From CAZJHX01 sp964545715 (GTDB taxonomy: Bacteria; Myxococcota_A; UBA9042; GCA-2863065), in contig CAZJHX010000004.1 in NCBI GenBank assembly GCA_964545715.1, forward strand, positions 62,001 to 126,000: 64,000 nt of DNA, written 5' to 3'. The notes below the pieces were generated by a model. That model ran no database searches and was not told where the DNA came from. It was given only the letters and a program-made list of their open reading frames with translations. The translations under genes were made by a program, and so were the position numbers. Below are positions 1 through 8,087 of the stretch, in pieces (positions within the stretch are counted from its first letter, which is position 1; each line of letters opens with the position of its first letter).

Positions 1-1243
1 TGGCGTCGTACGAGAAGTGGGCCTCTCCGAGGGCGTAGTTGGTCGCTGCCTGGCGCGTCTGCTCGGCCGGATCCACCAGCACCTTCTGCGCGGCGCGAAC
101 GGCCTCCGGGGTGAGCACGCCCTCTTCCACCATCACCGTTTCGAAGCCCTTCGACCCGATGTCCGGCCAGTACACCGGCTTGTAGTTGTTGACGAAGATC
201 GGACGCCGCGCCAGCACCGCCTCGACAAACGCGTTGCCGAAGCCCTCGTATGTACTGAAGTACGTACACGCCGTCGCCCGCGCGTAGGCGTCGGACAGGC
301 TGTAGATTTTGTGCCCGCTTGCGGTAGTGCCCCGGTGGTTGTCGAATCGGTCGCCGGCAAAGTGGATCCGGTCGCGGACTTCCAGCGTGTGGGCGCGTGC
401 GGCCAGCTCCTCGACATAGGTGTTGTGATAGTCGTCCACGGCTGTGCCGGTGATCACCAGGTGCACGCGGGGGTCTCCCAGGGCATGGACCAGGTCGATA
501 GCGGTCTCGATGCCCTTACGTCGCACGATTCGCGTGATTTGAAACAGCGTGATCGCGTCATCTGCAAGCCCGAGATCCGAGCACAGAGTCGCGTTGTAGT
601 CGTCCTGACGGGCGAACGGTAGGGAGAAGTCCATGACGTTGGGCACAACCGCCGCGGCGACGCCGTAATTCGCGCTCAGCGCCGACTGCGCCGCCTGATT
701 GATGACCGCGTGGCGCACGTTTGGCAGCACCAGCGGAAAGCACTGGGCGACGACCCCGGCGATGGCCGGATACGGCGTGTCGTAGCGGTCGCCGCGCTCC
801 CAAGCGAAGTCGTGATCATGGGTCACGGTCGGGATGGCGGTGCTCAGGCACACGCGCCGCACAGCCATGCCCAGCTGCAGGTGCATCGGCAGCGCGGAGG
901 CGTTTTCGATGAGCAGCGCCTCGACGGATTGTGTGGTGATCCATCTCGTGATTTCGGCCGCCAGCGCGTCCGCCTGGTCGTTCAGCGCGGCCAACAATGC
1001 ATCGCCGTCACGCCCTGTCGGATTCAAGAAGACCGCCTGCTGGGCGTGCATCGCGTTACTGTGGTCAAAGGCCAGCCCGTCCACGACCGTGACGTCGATC
1101 GCGTCGGCCAGCGGGCCTTCGAGCGCGCCGGTCAAAACCGCGATCCGGTGGCCCTCCTCACGCAGGATGTCCAGCCACTTCTCGGTCTCCAGCGCCACCC
1201 CGTCGATGCCGCCGATACGTCCGATGACCACGCCGATCCGCAC
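1..1243 (-). CDS. GT4-family glycosyltransferase (3' end beyond left edge)
   Basis: The frame opens with GTG at 1243, sharing one base with the TAG stop of the ABC transporter gene (TAGTG), and stays open for about 414 codons to the window edge, so the C-terminus is missing. The N-terminus reads MRIGVVIGRIGGIDGVALE, typical of the first Rossmann half of a GT-B enzyme. A second nucleotide-binding half begins near residue 238 (ITRIVRRKGIETAIDLV). The GT4 donor-site E-x7-E motif is visible near residue 332 as EGFGNAFVE. Family members transfer a sugar from an activated nucleotide sugar to a lipid or sugar acceptor on the cytoplasmic face. As the last visible gene of a lipid-assembly operon it probably adds a sugar headgroup. 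Acceptor and sugar are unknown. Confidence 0.85.
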   Translation of the reverse strand, partial: MRIGVVIGRIGGIDGVALETEKWLDILREEGHRIAVLTGALEGPLADAIDVTVVDGLAFDHSNAMHAQQAVFLNPTGRDGDALLAALNDQADALAAEITRWITTQSVEALLIENASALPMHLQLGMAVRRVCLSTAIPTVTHDHDFAWERGDRYDTPYPAIAGVVAQCFPLVLPNVRHAVINQAAQSALSANYGVAAAVVPNVMDFSLPFARQDDYNATLCSDLGLADDAITLFQITRIVRRKGIETAIDLVHALGDPRVHLVITGTAVDDYHNTYVEELAARAHTLEVRDRIHFAGDRFDNHRGTTASGHKIYSLSDAYARATACTYFSTYEGFGNAFVEAVLARRPIFVNNYKPVYWPDIGSKGFETVMVEEGVLTPEAVRAAQKVLVDPAEQTRQAATNYALGEAHFSYDA

Positions 1244-3015
1244 TATTTGTAGCCCTCCGCCTGCAGCGTGAAGAGGCGCGCATAGACGCCGTTGTTGGTC
1301 ATCAGCTGGCTGTGGTCACCGGCCTCGATGATGGAGCCCTCGTCCAGCACCGCGATCTCGTCGGCCATGCGCACCGTCGAGAAGCGGTGACTGATGAGCA
1401 CCGCCATCTGCTGGTCCGTCATGTCGCTCAGCCGTGTGAAGATCTGGGACTCCGCCTCGGCATCCATCGCGGCCGTGGGCTCGTCCAGCACCAGGATATT
1501 GGCCGTCTTGCTCATGAACGCGCGGGACAGCGCCACCTTCTGCCACTGCCCCACCGACAGCTCGCGCCCGTCCTTGAACCACTTGCCCAGCTGGGTTTCG
1601 AAGCCGGCGTCCATCTCGTCGATGAACGGCAGCGCCATCCCACGATCAGCCGCCCAGCGCGTGCGGTCGGCGTCCGTCAGGTGGTCGACGTCACCCACGC
1701 CGATGTTCTCGCCGACGGTGAACTGGTACTTCACAAAGTCCTGGAAGATCACGCCGATACGCTCGCGCAGCGCGCCGATATCCCACTCGCCCAGCGGGCG
1801 TCCGTCCAGCAGAATACGGCCCGCGTCGGGCGTATAGAGTCGGGTGAGCAGCTTGATCAGCGTGGTCTTGCCGCTGCCGTTGTGGCCGACCAGCGCCAGC
1901 TTTCGCCCCGGCTTCAGGTGCAGCGTGATGTCGTTGATCGCCGGACGCGGTGCGTCGGGATACGTAAACGTGACGTTCTCGAAGCGAACGCCGTCGCCGG
2001 GATCGGTCCCCTCCGTAGCGGTCCCCGGCTCCACATCGACCCGCTGATCCAGAAACTCGTACAGGTTGGACAGATAGAGGTTGTCCTCGTACATCCCGCC
2101 GACGGCGCGCAGGATGGCGGCAAACGCGGCCTGACCCTGCTTGAACACCAGCAGATACATGGTCATCTGGCCCAGTGTGATGCGCTTGGCGACCGCGGCG
2201 ATGGCGATCCACGCATAGGCGCCGTACAGCGCTCCGGTGGACAGCAGCCCCAGCAGATAACCCCACAGCCCGCGGCGGAGCGTCAGGTCGCGATCCTCGC
2301 CGTACAGCCTGGAGAAGCGGTCGCGATAGCGCTGCACCAGCATGGGGCCGATCTGCAGCAGCTTGACCTCTTTGGCGAAGTCCTCGCGCGCGACCACCAC
2401 CTCCAGGTAGAACTGGCGCCGCGTCTCCGGTGACTGCCACCGAAACAGCTGAAACGCCTCGCCCGCAAAGCGGGTCTCCACGATAAATGCCGGGACGGAT
2501 GCCAGCGCCAGCACCAGAAACGCCCACGGCGAGAAGCTCCAGAGCAGCACGCCATACGTCGACAGCGCGATGCCGTTTTGCACCACGCCAAACGTCTTGT
2601 TCACCAGGGCCAGCGGTCGTCGCGAGGCCTCTCGCCGCGCGCGGGTCATCTTGTCGTAGAAGTCGGCGTCCTCGAAGTGCGCCAGGTCCAGGTCCAGCGC
2701 CTTGTCCAGGATCATCACGTTGACGCGGTGGCCCAGCTGGGCGCGCAGCAGCTGTTGGCAGACGTCGAGTCCACGCTGAGCCGCGGCCATCATTACCACC
2801 AGCCCGGCCTCGACGCCGATCCACTGCAGGGTCGCGGCCCGGTCGGCGTCTACGACGGCGTCAACCAGCAGCTGGCCGACCCACGCGATGGCCGCCGGCA
2901 GCAGCCCTGCGATAAGCGTGAGCGCCGCCATGGCCATAGTGAGCCGCCGGCTTGTCGACCAGACCAGGTCGACCGCCTTGCGGGTGTACTTGAAGACGTC
3001 GAGGTAGCGCCTCAA
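1243..3015 (-). CDS. ABC exporter, fused permease and ATPase (ABCB-like half transporter)
   Basis: A 590-residue protein with an N-terminal membrane domain (hydrophobic segments near residues 25-45, 60-75, 150-185 and 255-285) followed by an ATPase domain. Walker A (GHNGSGKTT) is near residue 377, the signature LSVGQ near 485, Walker B (ILVLDEP) near 508 and the H-loop His (ISHRFS) near 540. All catalytic residues look intact. I chose TTG at 3015 because it overlaps the acyltransferase stop (TTGA) and gives MRRYLDVFKYTRK. The open frame further upstream only reads through that gene in another frame. Such half transporters work as dimers and flip or export lipids, glycolipids or peptides. Its place between a PlsC-type acyltransferase and a glycosyltransferase suggests a lipid or glycolipid substrate. 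Confidence 0.9.
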   Translation of the reverse strand: MRRYLDVFKYTRKAVDLVWSTSRRLTMAMAALTLIAGLLPAAIAWVGQLLVDAVVDADRAATLQWIGVEAGLVVMMAAAQRGLDVCQQLLRAQLGHRVNVMILDKALDLDLAHFEDADFYDKMTRARREASRRPLALVNKTFGVVQNGIALSTYGVLLWSFSPWAFLVLALASVPAFIVETRFAGEAFQLFRWQSPETRRQFYLEVVVAREDFAKEVKLLQIGPMLVQRYRDRFSRLYGEDRDLTLRRGLWGYLLGLLSTGALYGAYAWIAIAAVAKRITLGQMTMYLLVFKQGQAAFAAILRAVGGMYEDNLYLSNLYEFLDQRVDVEPGTATEGTDPGDGVRFENVTFTYPDAPRPAINDITLHLKPGRKLALVGHNGSGKTTLIKLLTRLYTPDAGRILLDGRPLGEWDIGALRERIGVIFQDFVKYQFTVGENIGVGDVDHLTDADRTRWAADRGMALPFIDEMDAGFETQLGKWFKDGRELSVGQWQKVALSRAFMSKTANILVLDEPTAAMDAEAESQIFTRLSDMTDQQMAVLISHRFSTVRMADEIAVLDEGSIIEAGDHSQLMTNNGVYARLFTLQAEGYK

Positions 3016-3806
3016 TCGGTCGCGGCGATCAGGCCACCGCTGAGCTGCGGCGCCGCGTCGGTCTGTGGCATGACGCCGTTTTCGACCCACTGAATGTGCA
3101 TCTGGCGCACGTCCTCGGCCAGCGTGGTGACCTCGTCGTCGGTCAGGCCCGCTGTCGGGATCGGCTTGCCGATGTAGACCTCGAGATGGCCCGGTGCAAA
3201 GCGGTAGTGCGTTTTGTTCTGGACCTCCCACATGCCGCGGATGCACAGCGGGATGACCGGCACGCCGGCGTCACGAGCCATGAAGAACACGCCGCGCTTG
3301 AAGGGCCCGATCTTGCCGTCCAGCGTTCGGTGGCCCTCGGGAAAAGCCAGCACGCTGATGTTCTTGTCCTCGATGCGGCTCTTGACCAGGCGACCCAGCT
3401 CTCCGGTGCGGTTGGCGCCCTTCTTCACGCCGATGCCGTTGCTCAGCTTCATGATCCAGCCGTAACCGGGGATGAAGAAATGCCAGTTGTTGAACAGCCC
3501 GCAGAACGGGTGCGGGATCACCCACGTGGCCATCGAGCCGTCCAGCACGCTGACGTGGTTCTGCATGAAGACGCCGCGCGTCTCGTCTTTGAAGTCCGGG
3601 TGCTTCGTCACGGTGGTCCTGTTGAAACACATCGGGATGCAGCCGCCCAGTAAGGGCCGCAGGACCAGCGGGTGCCCCCGTTGCTGCCCGAGGATCAGCA
3701 TCGCTGGCCATCCGAGGAGCAGCGATCCCAGGATCATCCACGAATACGTTGCGATCCAGCAGTAGGCCGAGAACAGGATGCTCCCGACGTTCTTCAGCAC
3801 ACCCAC
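3012..3806 (-). CDS. PlsC-type 1-acyl-glycerophosphate acyltransferase family protein
   Basis: 264 residues. A hydrophobic N-terminal stretch (about residues 8-42) should anchor it to the inner membrane. The acyltransferase HX4D motif is His84-Asp89 (NHVSVLD), and the substrate-binding motif FPEGHR lies at residues 155-160. A VPVIPLCIRGM segment matches the fourth family block. The family transfers an acyl group from acyl-CoA or acyl-ACP to lysophosphatidate or a related acceptor. The start is GTG at 3806, 3 bases after the TetR stop. The gene is followed by the ABC exporter with a TTGA overlap. Given the operon, its product may be an unusual glycerolipid rather than housekeeping phosphatidate, which is inference. 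Confidence 0.87.
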   Translation of the reverse strand: MGVLKNVGSILFSAYCWIATYSWMILGSLLLGWPAMLILGQQRGHPLVLRPLLGGCIPMCFNRTTVTKHPDFKDETRGVFMQNHVSVLDGSMATWVIPHPFCGLFNNWHFFIPGYGWIMKLSNGIGVKKGANRTGELGRLVKSRIEDKNISVLAFPEGHRTLDGKIGPFKRGVFFMARDAGVPVIPLCIRGMWEVQNKTHYRFAPGHLEVYIGKPIPTAGLTDDEVTTLAEDVRQMHIQWVENGVMPQTDAAPQLSGGLIAATD

Positions 3807-3809
3807 GTC

Positions 3810-4460
3810 TTAGCGCTCCGAGCTCCCAAAGGGCAGCAGCCCGCGCAGGGAGTAGTCCACGATCGCGCCGGCGATGGTGGCGCGATCGGCGATGTCGACG
3901 CCGTCCGTGACCAGGTACTGATACAGCACCTCTTTGATGGAGCCGATGATCGCCGTGGCGACGATGCGCTCGTTCACCTTGCGGGTCAAGCCCCACTCGG
4001 CGCCGTTGACCAGCGCGCCCATGACCATCTCGTGCAAGAACGCGTTCAGGCGGTTCAGCGTCTTGTCGACCTCGGCGTCCAGGCCGACCGCCTCGCGCAG
4101 CAGCACGATAGTCAGGTACTGGTTGTCGAAGAGCAGGTCGATGACGCCGCGGATGTTGTCGACCAGCTGTCCGGTCGCGTTGTCCGTGTTGGGATCGACG
4201 ACGGTGATCGCGTCCATCAGCTGCTGCACAAAGCCGTCCAGCAGCTCGCGGAAGATGGCGTCCTTGCCGTCAAAGTATAGATAGAACGTGCCGCGGCTGA
4301 TCTCTGCGTGCTTTAGAATGTCCGCGATGCTGGTGGCGTGGTAGCCCAGCGTGGCGAAGACCTTCTTGGCCGACGTCAGAATCTGCTCGCGTCGGGCCGC
4401 CCGCTTCTTCTGCGCGCGTGCCGTGCGACCATCCAGCTTATGGGATGCGGCGGTACTCAT
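3810..4460 (-). CDS. TetR/AcrR-family transcriptional regulator
   Basis: 216 residues. The N-terminal TetR DNA-binding domain spans about residues 20-70, with the helix-turn-helix around TSIADILKHAEISRGTFYLYF. The C-terminal ligand-binding domain is helical and unassigned. The ATG at 4460 overlaps the stop of the lipid kinase gene (TAATG), so it is translated as part of the operon. A regulator in mid-operon with a 14-bp palindrome in the operon's only promoter gap (13184-13197) suggests autoregulated repression of the whole cluster. TetR proteins in lipid operons often respond to acyl-CoA or acyl-lipid ligands; that role here is inference. Confidence 0.9.
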   Translation of the reverse strand: MSTAASHKLDGRTARAQKKRAARREQILTSAKKVFATLGYHATSIADILKHAEISRGTFYLYFDGKDAIFRELLDGFVQQLMDAITVVDPNTDNATGQLVDNIRGVIDLLFDNQYLTIVLLREAVGLDAEVDKTLNRLNAFLHEMVMGALVNGAEWGLTRKVNERIVATAIIGSIKEVLYQYLVTDGVDIADRATIAGAIVDYSLRGLLPFGSSER

Positions 4461-5365
4461 TAGACCCTCACCGTGAGTGCGCCCGGCAGCACCTTCAGGC
4501 GCGTGGGCGTTCCCTTGATTACCTCGCCGTCGATCATCAACTCGACGGGCTCGTCCAACTCAAACTCAACTGTCTTGACCTTGGCGGTGCTGATCGCCGG
4601 ATGCGAGACGTGCGTTCCCTTGAAGATCTTGGGAAACGTCTGCAGCAGCGTGGCCCGGCCCATCCGCCCGACCTTTACCAGCGCGGCAAAGCCGTCCGCG
4701 GTGTCCGCGTGCGGGGCCATCATCATCTGGCCCCCCGTGTAGCGGCTGTTGTTGAAGGACACAAACGTCATGGGCTCGTCGTCCATGGCGCCGCCGTCTA
4801 CCGCCATCGGCAGCGGGCGGGCCTTCAGGCGGGCCACCTCGGTGACCACCGCCAGAATATAGCCGGGCTCGCCCAGCGGCTTGAACCGCCGGTTGGTCAA
4901 CGCCCCGACATCCGCCGTGAAGCCGATGCTCAGGATGTTGATGTAGTGCAGCAGCTGGCCCTCGCGCGTCTCCAGCTGGATGACGTCGCACGGTCGCTGG
5001 CGCCCGTCGATCAGCGCCTGGATCGAGTAGTTGGCGCCGTCCTCGGTGAAGTCGCGCAAAAACGAGTTGCCCGTGCCCAGCGGCAAAAAGCCCAGGTTGG
5101 GGGTCTCGCCGGACTCGGCTGCCGCTGGGAACAGCCCGTTCACGACCTCGTAGCCCGTCCCGTCACCACCCACGGCGATGAAGTTGCGGTGCCCGTCTTC
5201 CCAGGCCCGGCGTGCGTACGTGACCCCGTCGCCCGGCGCGTGGGTCTCCATGACCTCGATCTCGATACCCGCATCGCGCAGCTTTGCCAGCGCCTCGGGC
5301 GCCTTCTTGCCGCAACGACCGCCACCGGCCGCCGGGTTCATGATCGCCAGGAAGTACTCGCCCAC
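4460..5365 (-). CDS. Diacylglycerol kinase-family lipid kinase (YegS/sphingosine kinase-like)
   Basis: 301 residues. The N-terminal catalytic domain begins with FLAIMNPAAGGGR and contains the nucleotide-binding GGDGT loop at residues 66-70 (AVGGDGTGYEVVNGL), followed by LPLGTGNSFLRDF. The C-terminal half is the beta-sandwich expected of DAGK/LCB5 proteins. Such enzymes phosphorylate the hydroxyl of diacylglycerol, sphingoid bases or related lipid alcohols using ATP. The start is GTG at 5365, 4 bases after the acyl ligase stop. In this operon it may phosphorylate a fatty-alcohol or glycerolipid intermediate. I cannot tell the substrate from sequence. Confidence 0.87.
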   Translation of the reverse strand: MGEYFLAIMNPAAGGGRCGKKAPEALAKLRDAGIEIEVMETHAPGDGVTYARRAWEDGHRNFIAVGGDGTGYEVVNGLFPAAAESGETPNLGFLPLGTGNSFLRDFTEDGANYSIQALIDGRQRPCDVIQLETREGQLLHYINILSIGFTADVGALTNRRFKPLGEPGYILAVVTEVARLKARPLPMAVDGGAMDDEPMTFVSFNNSRYTGGQMMMAPHADTADGFAALVKVGRMGRATLLQTFPKIFKGTHVSHPAISTAKVKTVEFELDEPVELMIDGEVIKGTPTRLKVLPGALTVRV

Positions 5366-5369
5366 TGTC

Positions 5370-7073
5370 CTACAGCTCTCCCAGTCCGGTCTCGCGCTCG
5401 AGTTTTTCGGCGATCTCCGCCGCCAACACGCCGCGCTTCAGCTTCATCGACGCGGTGCGCGGGAACTCGTCGGTCCACAGCACCACACCGCTCAGCCGCT
5501 TGAAATCGGCCAGCCGCCGGTTGCGGTTGCGGATGTCCGTCAGCACATCGTCGGCGTTGGCGTCGCCGGCCACCCGCACGACCACCATCAGCTGCTCGTC
5601 GGTCAGCTTGCCGGTCGGCCACACGAAGTTGGCGGCAAACACACACAGCTCTTCGCAGCCGCTCACGTCGTCGAACGCCGCCTCGACATCCTCGGGATAG
5701 ATGTTCTTGCCGCCCTCGGTGACGATCATGTTTTTGGCGCGGCCCAGCAGCTTGAGGTGTCCCGCCGCGTCGATCTCGCCCAGGTCGCCCGTGCGCAGCC
5801 AGCCGTCCACGATGGTCTCCGCCGTCAGCTCCGGCTCGTCCAGGTAGCCCTTCATGATGGTGTCGCCGGTCGCCCAGACCTCGCCGATGCCCTCTTCGTT
5901 GCACTCGCGCAGCTCGATCGTTGTGCCCGGCACCGCCTTGCCGACGGTGTCGCCGCGGAAGGGCTTGAGGTCGTTGACCGTCAGCACCGTGCCGGCCTCG
6001 GTCAGGCCGTAGCCGATGACGACCGGAAGGCCCAGCTTGTAGAAAAACTCCGCCGTGTTGCGGTCGACAAACGCGCCGCCGCAGAACATCAGCTTCAGCT
6101 CGCCAAATCCCTCGTGAATCGGCTTGAGCAGCCGGCTGGACAGGGCGTGATTGGGCTCCCGACGGGTCGCTGCCTCGTTGACCGCGATGAGCGAGTCGAT
6201 CGCCGCCTTCTTCCAGCCCGAAAGCTCGTCCAGCTTCTCGCGCAGCTTCTCCTCAAACTTTTTGAGCAGCATCGGCACCAGGGCCATGTGCGTGATGCCG
6301 TAGCGGCGCATGGTCGGGCTGAGAAACTGCGGGCGCAGCGTGCGCTGATGCACGACGGCGGCGCCCATCAGCAGCGGCACGATAAAGCCGCACATGAAGT
6401 CGATCGCGTGATTTGTCGGCAGCACCGAGAAGTAGCGGTCGCTCTCCTCGAGCGGGAAGAGCTTGGCCAGCACCTCAGCCTGCGCCAGGTAGTTGCCGTG
6501 GGTGAGCATGCAGCCCTTGGGCGTGCCGCCGGTGCCCGATGAGTAGACGATGCAGGCCACGTCTTCGCGATCGCGCGCCACCGGCGTCAGCTCGCTGCTC
6601 TCCAGCGACTCCCAGCGCTCCGCCTCGCCCAGGTCGGCGTCGTCGGGCGCCTCGGTGACGATGACGGACGTGTTGCTGATCTGGCTGAGGTCCTCTTTCT
6701 GGAGCTTGAACCAGGTCGAGTACTCGGTGACCAGCACGCGCGGCTTGCAGTGCGCCAGAAGCGCCAGCTGCTCTTTGGCCGTCAGCTTGTAGTCCAGCGG
6801 CACCAGCACCGCGCCCGCCCACAGCGCGCCCGTCCCGGCGATCAGCCACTTGGCCTGGTTGCTCATCAGGATGGCGCAGCGGCCTCCCGGCACCAGATCG
6901 CGTGCTTGCAGAGCCGCGCCCAGGGTGTTGGCCGCGCTGGTCAGCTCGCGATAGCTGTAGCGCGCGCTCTCGCGCTTTCGATCGGCCTCGATGAGGGCGA
7001 TGTTGCTCTTGTAGGTGATCACCGCGTCACGCAGCGCCTCACCCAGGCTGTTCAACCGGCTTAGATCCAACAT
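5370..7073 (-). CDS. AMP-forming acyl-CoA/acyl-ACP ligase (ANL superfamily)
   Basis: 567 residues with all ANL core motifs: the P-loop YSSGTGGTPKG near residue 172, GYGLTEAG near 351, GWLRTGDLG near 424 and the hinge/C-terminal region NMIVTEGGKNIYPEDVE near 450-466. A Lys-containing ASMKLKRG close to the C-terminus (about residue 543) matches the adenylation lysine region. It should activate a carboxylic acid, most likely a fatty acid, to an acyl-adenylate and then a thioester. The gene starts 1 base after the stop of a dedicated acyl carrier protein, which suggests ACP rather than free CoA as acceptor. That partner choice is inference. Confidence 0.9.
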   Translation of the reverse strand: MLDLSRLNSLGEALRDAVITYKSNIALIEADRKRESARYSYRELTSAANTLGAALQARDLVPGGRCAILMSNQAKWLIAGTGALWAGAVLVPLDYKLTAKEQLALLAHCKPRVLVTEYSTWFKLQKEDLSQISNTSVIVTEAPDDADLGEAERWESLESSELTPVARDREDVACIVYSSGTGGTPKGCMLTHGNYLAQAEVLAKLFPLEESDRYFSVLPTNHAIDFMCGFIVPLLMGAAVVHQRTLRPQFLSPTMRRYGITHMALVPMLLKKFEEKLREKLDELSGWKKAAIDSLIAVNEAATRREPNHALSSRLLKPIHEGFGELKLMFCGGAFVDRNTAEFFYKLGLPVVIGYGLTEAGTVLTVNDLKPFRGDTVGKAVPGTTIELRECNEEGIGEVWATGDTIMKGYLDEPELTAETIVDGWLRTGDLGEIDAAGHLKLLGRAKNMIVTEGGKNIYPEDVEAAFDDVSGCEELCVFAANFVWPTGKLTDEQLMVVVRVAGDANADDVLTDIRNRNRRLADFKRLSGVVLWTDEFPRTASMKLKRGVLAAEIAEKLERETGLGEL

Positions 7074-7074
7074 A

Positions 7075-7308
7075 TCAGCGCCTCTTTTCGATTACCGCGG
7101 CCAGGGCCGCAAAGGTGACGACACCTTGAAGCTCGTAGTCGGGGATCTCGACGTCGAACTCGTCTTCCAGGTCGGTCAGCAGGTCCAGCGCCTGGATGCT
7201 GTCGATGCCCAGCTTTTGAAAGAAGTCGTCTTGCGCGGTCAGCGTGGCGGCGTCCGCGTTGAAGCGGCGCGCGGCGAGCGAGATCAGGGTGGTGGCGACG
7301 TCACTCAT
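7075..7308 (-). CDS. Acyl carrier protein
   Basis: 77 residues starting MSDVATTLISLAARRF. The ATG at 7308 overlaps the hydratase stop (TAATG). The phosphopantetheine attachment site is Ser37 in LGIDSIQALDLL, followed by the acidic helix LTDLEDEFDVEIPDYEL, a typical ACP profile. It is too small to be a fused PCP domain. It sits between an enoyl-CoA hydratase and an AMP ligase, so the local chemistry is probably done on ACP-bound acyl chains. It is unlikely to be the housekeeping fatty-acid ACP, because no fab genes are nearby. Confidence 0.92.
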   Translation of the reverse strand: MSDVATTLISLAARRFNADAATLTAQDDFFQKLGIDSIQALDLLTDLEDEFDVEIPDYELQGVVTFAALAAVIEKRR

Positions 7309-8087
7309 TACAGGTACGGCCTCACGTCCGTGCTCTCGACAAACTTGCGGAGCGCGGCTTTGACAACGTCGTTTTGAAACAGGCGCAGAAAGTGCTCTTT
7401 CTCCTGCTCCAGCTCGGCCTCGGGCAGGCCCTTGATAAACTGCTTGCACGTCACCCGCGCGTCGCGGCTGAACGTCGTGGCCTGCTTGGCCATCAAGCGC
7501 GCCACGCCCAGCCCCTCTTTGGGGGCCACAACCTGGCTCACAAGCCCGACCGCAGCGGCTTTTTTGGCGTTGATGCTGCGTCCGGTCAGCAGCAGATCGC
7601 GCACGACCGCGTTGCCCACGTCGCGCTTGAGGCGCGGGATGCCGCCAAAGCCGGGGATGATGCCCAGTCGCAGCTCCGGAAAGGCAAACCGTGCGCTGCG
7701 CTCGGCGACCAGCAGATCACACGTCAGGGCCAGCTCGAAGCCGCCGCCGAAGCAGACCTTGTGAATGACGCCGATCGTCGTGAGAGGCAGCATGTCCAGC
7801 CGGTTCATCACCGAGTGGATGCGGTCCAAAAACTCGCGTACTGCGGGTGTGTGCTCTTCGGCCGGCCGGCTGACGATGCCCGTGTAGAGCTCTCGCAGAT
7901 CGGCCCCGGCGCAAAAGCCCTTGGCGACGGTGCTGTGGATGATCAGCGCGTGTGCTTTCTGTGGCTCCACGGCGTCCAGAAAGCGCTCCAGCTCGTCCAG
8001 CATGACGGTGCCGATCTCGTTGCACGGGTCGATGCCCAGCGCCAGCTCGTAGACCCCGTCGGCCAGTGTCCAGGACACTCCGCTCAC
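7308..8087 (-). CDS. Enoyl-CoA hydratase/isomerase family protein
   Basis: 259 residues with the crotonase fold. The oxyanion-hole motif is GFCAGADLREL (around residues 57-67). Both glutamates used by true hydratases appear conserved: one in GGGFELALTCD and one in FAFPELRLGIIPGFGG. It should therefore hydrate or dehydrate a 2-enoyl/3-hydroxyacyl thioester. The start is GTG at 8087, overlapping the upstream stop as GTGA, and its own stop overlaps the ACP start. With an ACP immediately downstream the natural substrate may be acyl-ACP, as in RpfF-type crotonase enzymes; that comparison is by analogy only. Confidence 0.88.
   Translation of the reverse strand: MSGVSWTLADGVYELALGIDPCNEIGTVMLDELERFLDAVEPQKAHALIIHSTVAKGFCAGADLRELYTGIVSRPAEEHTPAVREFLDRIHSVMNRLDMLPLTTIGVIHKVCFGGGFELALTCDLLVAERSARFAFPELRLGIIPGFGGIPRLKRDVGNAVVRDLLLTGRSINAKKAAAVGLVSQVVAPKEGLGVARLMAKQATTFSRDARVTCKQFIKGLPEAELEQEKEHFLRLFQNDVVKAALRKFVESTDVRPYL

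Noticed and set aside
1312..2433. Long plus-strand open frame opposite the ABC transporter gene
   Set aside because: It is antisense to an intact transporter with all motifs. Its protein is Arg/His/Gln-rich with no domain, as expected for GC-rich antisense frames.
3016..3246. N-terminal extension of the ABC transporter beyond TTG 3015
   Set aside because: The extension is Arg/His-rich and lies inside the acyltransferase gene in another frame; the transporter begins normally at 3015.
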